DNA from: Trissonchulus latispiculum
Lineage: Eukaryota > Nematoda > Enoplea > Enoplida > Ironidae
Reading direction: 5' to 3'
Assembly: GCA_030248195.1 (NCBI GenBank)
Contig: JASAND010026597.1
Coordinates: 42,226-106,225, forward strand
DNA: 64,000 nucleotides
Shown here: in pieces, positions 57,657 through 64,000 of the stretch
Layout of the letters: the number at the start of each line of letters is the position of its first letter
Numbering within the stretch: position 1 is the stretch's first letter
Translations under genes and position numbers: made by a program
Notes under the pieces: generated by a model
Seen by the model: the letters and a program-made list of their open reading frames with translations, nothing else
Told to the model about the DNA's origin: nothing
Databases searched by the model: none

Positions 57657-59352
57657 CCGCGCGGATAGCCCACAGGGAGTGGTTTCTCTCTGTCTTTTCC
57701 TTCGTGTATCTGCTCATACTATTCTGACAGAGCATTCAGTCAGGCAGGCTTAATCAGTCACTAACGGCTTAATTCTTTAGAAACAGTGAGATTATCTACA
57801 ACAGTGGCTAAAAGTTTCGTTTTTGCTATATATTTCTAGCCATCCCAAAACCCCTTGAACCCTCTCCCCTGGGTGCGGCATTGCAGTCCGATGTATACTT
57901 TAGTGAATATACTAAACCTGTGCCAGAGAAGTTTAGAAGCCAGAGAACTGCACCTGTTGGCAAATGTATATTTCTATTCAAAAGTTATTGAATTCAATTT
58001 TTATTTTTAGCGACTTTTCTGGACAAGGTCCATTTTGATATTATTACATCTGCTTAAATTGATCCGTGTGCATGCACTCTTTCCGGAACAGTTTCCCAGC
58101 CTTCAATAGGATAAAGTGCAGTTCACTCAAAATGACTAGCAATGCGCACATATATTTGTCAACAAGTGCAGTTTTGCTATCTGCTACGTGTACTCTGCAT
58201 GATTTTGACTCAAATCAACCCAAATCTGACCTAAAGTCAAAACAACAGTAGTCTACAATCACGTACCTTAGGTAGTAACCCAGTTTCAAATATAGATTCA
58301 GCAGCAGGCAGCCAACGGCAGTAGAACAAACTTATAAATGTATATACCAAATATACCAGGAAGGTTGGCGTGCCAATGCAGCTGAAATATACAAATATTC
58401 ACAAGTCCTGGATATTTCATCCTATAGACGGGAAATCCCGTGGGCTGGGAGACGGAGGAGGGAAACCTCCCAGGGGATTTGGGGGGGGAGGCATTCTCGG
58501 AGGAAGGTCAATTTCAGGGGCCGCTCCCTCTAGAAATACCCTGATTTTATAGCGTATATTTGACTGCGGGGAGGTGGGGACTGGGGGCCCACACTTTTTG
58601 GGTTCTCCTCACGCGACACCTTCCCCCCACTTTTTTGGGCTTCCCCCACTTTTTTGGGCTTCCCCCCACTCACTATAAGATGTCCAGAAAATGCCAAATT
58701 TTAATTTTTGGTCAAAATTTTCAAAAATCTTGGTACTCCAACTCAATTTTTTGAGCACTTTTTAGCATCAGTTATAGCAATATATGTAGAAAACAGGCCA
58801 CTGCGTTTCCGCCAATTTTAGACCACTTTGGATCCTCCCCCACTAATGGGGGGCTCCCCCATTTCCCCATTCCCACTTTTTTCGCCTAGAAAAAGCACAG
58901 AACCTCCCACATTCGAAGAGTCCCCATAAATGCCGCGTCCCCTCCATAAATACCGCGCACCCCCCACAACCCGGTCCCTTCCAAAGTGACACCCATTCCT
59001 TTCCGAAGGATACTCGGATAATCATAACTGGCATTTTTAGGGTTTTGAAAGTGGGGGGTGGCTTCGTCCCCCCACTAGGGAGAGGGGGGAAGTGGGGGGC
59101 TCCCGAAAAGCGGGGGGAGCGAGTCAAGGAATGAAATAACAAAACTCTTAGCGAAATTTTGGAATTTTTTAGGTAAAAACACAAAAAAATCGCTGTTTTT
59201 AAGGTGAACATTAGCTTATAATTCCATAAATTGCTTAAAATTCAGTAAATTTTTGAAAATTTGACATCAAAAACTTAATTTTTCGATCCTTTTGGGCGAC
59301 CCCCGAAGAAGTGGGGGATGAAAGTGGGGGACCTGAAAAGTGGGCCCCACCC
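57657..59352. other. Unassigned sequence with G/C-rich runs after 58430
   Basis: No gene is recognised. C- and G-rich runs (CCCCCACTTTTTTGGGCTTC repeated near 58622 and 58643) produce proline-rich frames that are not called. Confidence 0.35.
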
Positions 59353-59360
59353 CCTCACCC

Positions 59361-59765
59361 CAGGGGCGGATCCAGGGGGGGGGGGCGGGGGGCGGCCGCC
59401 TCCCCCCCGTCGCGATTCGAAAGTAGGAAAAATTAAGGAGAGAAAGAGGAAAAAGGGCAAAAACCAAAAAATTTCGCGCCTGCGACGCGAATTTTCTACT
59501 TTTTAAACGCATATTTATTGCATTTGTGAAGAAAAAGCTTGAAATGCATCCGATTTTTCGGAGAAAATTACCATTTTTGACTAAAAATGTCAAGAATTTT
59601 AAAAAATATGTTCAGTTCTTCAGTATAAAAAGAATTAAAAATCCGAATACCGATTTTATTGCAAAAACAAAAAATTTCTTCAACTACTGGGGGCCTCCGC
59701 CTCCCAGACCCCCCGCTGGAAAAATTTTGCCGCCCCCCCGTCAAGAAATCCTGGATCCGCCAGTG
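59361..59765. mobile_element. 405-bp miniature hAT element with 8-bp duplication
   Basis: The ends CAGGGGCGGATCCAGG and CCTGGATCCGCCAGTG are inverted. The flanks are an exact CCTCACCC on both sides (59353-59360 and 59766-59773). G and C runs lie just inside the left end, as in 10234-10548. It has no coding capacity. Confidence 0.88.
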
Positions 59766-59773
59766 CCTCACCC

Positions 59774-60724
59774 CCACTAAAACAATGCCAGCATAATGTA
59801 TACGTACGCCGTTAGGCATACTCTCCATTTATGTATACCAAAACTCATATTCGAATGCAAAAGGGTTCTAAATTTCTGATCCTCCGGTGGCGTCGTATTC
59901 ATTGAGCTGTAAACAAAGAATGTGTCACAGTGTTTTTTTTTTCGCCGACGGCTTATGTGTAACGTTACACACCTCTCCAAAATTTTTTGCTATTTTTCAG
60001 AAAAAAGTGTGTAACTACCTAAAAATTCATAATTTACGCGCGTTTTGCTTAACACATGTATACAATTTTATAGTTAACAAAATTATTCCGTTAAAAAATT
60101 ATAAGTAAAATTTTAACATCTTATTTACAGCAATATTTGGAGTTTCACCAAATCAGATCGACAAAATTAAAAAATTGAGCAGTTACATCGATGATTTGCA
60201 TTTATTGGTTTTGACTTGATAGAACGAAGGAAAACACCAGTGCACCGAAGGAGCATAATTTTTCGAAAGGCCTCCTGTAGCACAAAACTTGGCAAGGAAC
60301 CAGTTAAATTTTTGCTTCATAAGCTGAAAAATTTTGGTGTGTATATACGCGTTTTTAATACAAGAACGAACAAATATAGCAAATATAATATGCATATATA
60401 TAACTCAAATATAGCAAATATAATATGCATATATATAACTAATATATGCTTAAATAACACCGAAAATAAAATGCAAGACATCGTGCAAAGGGGGGGTCTG
60501 GGGGGCGACGCCCCCCAGAAACGGTAAATATGTGGAAACAAATGAATGAGCATTGGAAAAAGTTCCGACCATTTGGTAAAATTTGTCCAAAATTTTGGTG
60601 TAACGTTACACAGTCGCCAAAATTTTTTTGCTATTTTCCAGAAAAAAGTGTGTAATTACACGCGTTTTTGAGCAAAAAAAAAACACTGATGTGTCATATT
60701 AATAAAAACATAATATATACATAT
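59774..60724. repeat. Direct repeats around a GTGTAACGTTACAC palindrome
   Basis: GTGTAACGTTACAC occurs at 59957 and 60598, each followed by AAAATTTTTTGCTATTTT-like text and AGAAAAAAGTGTGTAA. Between them are a 34-bp tandem duplication (AAATATAATATGCATATATA) and GGGGGTCTGGGGGGCGACGC. No gene. Confidence 0.65.
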
Positions 60725-63115
60725 ACGGCGTCACATCCGTCGGTTTCGGCAGTATGCTCGTCGTTTTCAGCGACCCCGATTGACTATATATGGACACCTC
60801 CAAATGGCCGGAAATAGCCGTTTTGGGGGACTTTTCCCAACTTTGACCCTGGGCGAGGAACCACGGGCGTCATGCAGCCCTAGGGTCACATCCGTCGGTT
60901 TCGGCGATATGCTCATCGTGCTCAGCGACCCCGATTTACTATATAAGGGCAAGCTTTCAGGCAGTTTCAACTTGTCTATTTCAAGTTACAGGGCGTGCTG
61001 CACGGTGCTGCGGCTGCAGCGCCGCAGCGCAGCACGATAGCAGCACCGCACAGTGACGAGGATACTCTCATCGTGTTCAGCGACCCCGATTTACTATATA
61101 AGGGCAAGCTTTCAGGCAGTTTCAACTTGTCTATTTCAAGTTACAGGGCGTGCTGCACGGTGCTGCGGCCGCAGCGCAGCACGATAGCAGCACCGCACAG
61201 TGACGAGGATACTCTCATCGCGTTCAGCGACCCCGATTTACTATATAAGGGCAAGCTTTCAGGCAGTTTCAACTTATCTATTTCAAGTTACAGAGCGTGC
61301 TGCACCTGCAGCGCCGCAGCGCAGCACGATAGCAGCACCGCACAGCGACGAGGATACTCTCATCGTGTTCAGCGACCCCGATTTACTATATAAGGGCAAG
61401 CTTTCAGGCAGTTTCAACTTGTCCATTTCAAGCTACAGGGCGTGCTGCACCAGCAGCGCCGCAGCGCAGCACGATAGCAGCACCGCACAGCGACGAGGAT
61501 ACTCTCATCGTGTTCAGCGACCCCGATTTACTATATAAGGGCAAGCTTTCAGGCCGTTTCAACTTGTCTATTTCAAGTTACAGGGCGGGCTGTACGGTGC
61601 TGCACCTGCAGCGCCGCGGCGCAGCACGATAGCAGCGCCGCACAGCGACGAGGATACTCTCATCGTGTTCAGCGACCCCGATTTACTATATAAGGGCAAG
61701 CTTTCAGGCAGTTACAACTTGTCTATTGCAAGTTACACGGCGTGCTGTACGGTGCTGCACCTGCAGCGCCGCAGCGCAGCACGATAGCAGCACCGCACAG
61801 CGACGAGGATACTCTCATCGTGTTCAGCGATCCCGATTTACTATATAAGGGCAAGCTTTCAGGCAGTTTCAACTTGTTCATTTCAAGTTACAGGGCGTGC
61901 TGCACGGTGCTGCACCTGCAGCGCCGCAGCGCAGCACGATAGCAGCGCCGCACAGCGACGAGGATACTCTCATCGTGTTCAGCGACCCCGATTTACTATA
62001 TAAGGGCAAGCTTTCAGGCAGTTTCAACTTGTCCATTTCAAGTTACAGGGCGTGCTGTGCGGTGCTGCACCTGCAGCGCCGCAGCGCAGCACGATAGCAG
62101 CGCCGCACAGCGACGAGGATACTCTCATCGTGTTCAGCGACCCCGATTTACTATATAAGGGCAAGCTTTCAGGCAGTTACAACTTGTCTATTGCAAGGTA
62201 CAGGGCGTGCTGTACGGTGCTGCACCTGCAGCGCAGCAGCGCAGCACGATAGCAGCACCGCACAGCGACGAGGATACTCTCATCGTGTTCAGCGACCCCG
62301 ATTTACTATATAAGGCTAAGCTTTCAGGCAGTTTCAACTTGTTCATTTCAAGTTACAGGGCGTGCTGCACGGTGCTGCACCTGCAGCGCCGCAGCGCAGC
62401 ACGATAGCAGCGCCGCACAGCGACGAGGATACTCTCATCGTGTTCAGCGACCCCGATTTACTATATATATAAGGGCAAGCTTTCAGGCAGTTTCAACTTG
62501 TCCATTTCAAGTTACAGGGCGTGCTGTGCGGTGCTGCACCTGCAGCGCCGCAGCGCAGCACGATAGCAGCGCCGCACAGCGACGAGGATACTCTCATCGT
62601 GTTCAGCGACCCCGATTTACTATATAAGGGCAAGCTTTCAGGCAGTTACAACTTGTCTATTGCAAGTTACAGGGCGTGCTGTACGGTGCTGCACCTGCAG
62701 CGCCGTAGCGCAGCACGATAGCAGCGCCGCACAGCGATGAGGATACTCTCATCGTGTTCAGCGACCCCGATTTACTATATAAGGACAAGCTTTCAGGCAG
62801 TTTCAACTTGTTCATTTCAAGTTACAGGGCGTGCTGCACGGTGCTGCACCTGCAGCGTCGCTGCGGCTGCCGCATCGCAGTGCAGCGCAATAGCGGCACC
62901 ACACGGAGAAGCAAACATGCCTATCGTGTTCAGCGACCCCGATTTACTATATATGGCTGCTCCAGAAAGGCCAAAAATAGTCGTTTTTAGCAACTTTTCC
63001 CCACTTTGACCCTGGGCGAGGAACCACGGGCGCCATGCAGCCCGAGGGTCACATCCGTCGGTTTCGGCGATATGCTCATCGTTTTCAGCGACCCCGATTT
63101 ACTATATAAGCGCAC
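60725..63115. repeat. 155-bp tandem array, about 15 copies
   Basis: The anchor TTACTATATA recurs at 60936, 61091, 61238, 61383, 61528, 61683, 61838, 61993, 62148, 62303, 62458, 62617, 62772, 62944 and 63099, mostly 155 bp apart (145-148 where a GC-rich block is shortened). Each unit has CAGCGACCCCGATTTACTAT and a GC-rich block with CTGCACCTGCAGCGCCGCAG. Edge monomers lack that block and match 4963-5340. Every unit shows an identical 66-codon frame; this is a by-product. Confidence 0.96.
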
Positions 63116-63622
63116 CACCAAATGGCCGAAAAATGCCATTTTAGACGACTTTTTGACAATTTTCTATGTTGGGACCCTCGAAAATTTTCTAAGTCCGAAT
63201 GTTCGTGAGCCCATGTTTGACAGTCTGTAAAAATCGCTAGGGGCCGAATTGGGCCAAAATAATCAATAGTGAACAGGTTCATGGTTTCGACAACAAGATA
63301 ATAATAGGTAAAGGTCGCCCCCATAAGGCATGTGAAAAATCCTTTGGTGAGTTACGGGACATAAAGCGTAAAGGAGAAACATCAGAGAAAAAAAAAACCC
63401 CGCCTAGAAAGTAGGTCTGAAAAATGAAAATTTTCAAAGTTCATTTTTTCCGGGCAAGTTTGGTATCATTCGAAAGCTCTTGGCCTGGGGATTTCAAAAA
63501 TGTAAATATTAGCTCTTAATTCCTTACCGCTAATTAGTTACGCCTAATTAAGCATTTTGAAAACACGCAAAGCGCCTTTTTGGCTCATATTATGGGGGGC
63601 TCTCCGAGCTCCCCCATGATAC
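63116..63622. mobile_element. 3' tail of the 155-bp satellite carrier
   Basis: Matches 5260-5757, including TTTTTGACAATTTTCT, TGGTATCATTCGAAAGCTCT and the terminal hairpin at 63592-63616 followed by ATGATAC. It defines the shared end of two carriers with different array units. Confidence 0.78.
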
Positions 63623-64000
63623 GTACGTAGTTCTGTGACAGAACTTCTGTCTGTTAAAGTGTCTTCTATTTTGTTTCCTTTCCTGTTTTGTAAGTATATC
63701 TATAATTGTACTGTCAACGCCTTCATTTTATTGCAGGATTGATAATTGGCAGCTTCTAAAAGTGCTCTAGAATAAAGTGTGTAAGTGTGTAAAAGTGTGT
63801 AAAATTCAGAAAAGCATCCAATTCCCGTTTCGTTTTGGTTTTCCACTGATCGATTATACAACTCAATATATATCTCATTTTAAGTCTTAACTACTCTTTC
63901 ATTCTTTTTAAACATTTGAATTGCTGAATTTTCCACGATTTCAAAAAATTCTTCAACTTCTGGGGGGGGCTCCGTTCCCCAGACCCCCCGTTTTGCACAT
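63623..64000. other. Unassigned right edge
   Basis: CTGGGGGGGGCTCCGTTCCC with AGACCCCCCG at the very end matches 59690-59715, the inside of the right end of the 405-bp hAT miniature element, so another copy may continue beyond the window. Confidence 0.4.

Noticed and set aside
61742..62721. Repeated 66-codon frames starting MLHGAAPAAP or similar
   Set aside because: Each copy is the same frame in each 155-bp unit of a tandem array. The unit length is not a multiple of three and shortened units change the frame, so no coding constraint is seen.

Overview
The window is metazoan nuclear DNA. The evidence is spliced exons with GT..AG borders, tRNA-derived SINEs, LTR-retroelement gag and pol remnants, hAT elements and dense arrays of foldback and miniature elements. 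There is no operon structure and no dense coding. The species cannot be named from what is visible; an invertebrate with a TE-swollen genome fits best. Only two host genes are well supported, both on the minus strand.

(1) The 5' end of cytosolic asparaginyl-tRNA synthetase (NARS1) is present as three short phase-0 exons at 9390-9307, 7299-7126 and 6211-6122. They encode the family's N-terminal extension; the OB-fold and catalytic exons must lie left of the window. (2) The first part of an SLC22-type organic ion transporter is present as exons at 38125-37222, 36390-36197 and 35884-35729. The exons for its last membrane helices were not found.

Everything else is mostly mobile or satellite DNA. 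0.3-0.7 kb: a foldback element inside TA repeats. 0.9-5.8 kb: tandem arrays (147, 163, 145 bp) ending in GC-rich hairpins, resembling Helentron-like (HINE) elements that carry satellites; a sister copy with a 155-bp array lies at 60.7-63.6 kb. 5.8-9.4 kb: the NARS1 exons and introns. 9.5-12.4 kb: long poly-G and poly-C tracts, including a run of 39 C, plus a miniature hAT element. 12.8-16.4 kb: nested inverted-repeat elements. 17.9-19.5 kb: a TTAA-flanked element. 19.9-25.7 kb: a 5.8-kb hAT-type element with an 8-bp target duplication that carries further repeats. 27.5-28.4 kb: BEL/Pao pol remnant. 30.7-33.9 kb: two gag copies facing each other. 35.5-38.8 kb: SLC22 exons and SINEs. 40.1-41.9 kb: a broken gag. 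42.4-43.7 kb: a 1.34-kb palindrome. 44.4-46.2 kb: a GC-rich minisatellite and the C-terminal part of a hAT transposase. 47.1-49.0 kb: miniature elements. 50.4-56.3 kb: a tract without recognisable genes but with many short perfect hairpins. 56.5-60.7 kb: more miniature elements and G/C tracts.

The two host genes show no functional link. The overall picture is of large introns and intergenic DNA built by repeated nested insertion. The points most worth following are the satellite-carrying hairpin-ended elements, the hairpin-dense tract and the nested inverted-repeat families with shared GC-rich ends.
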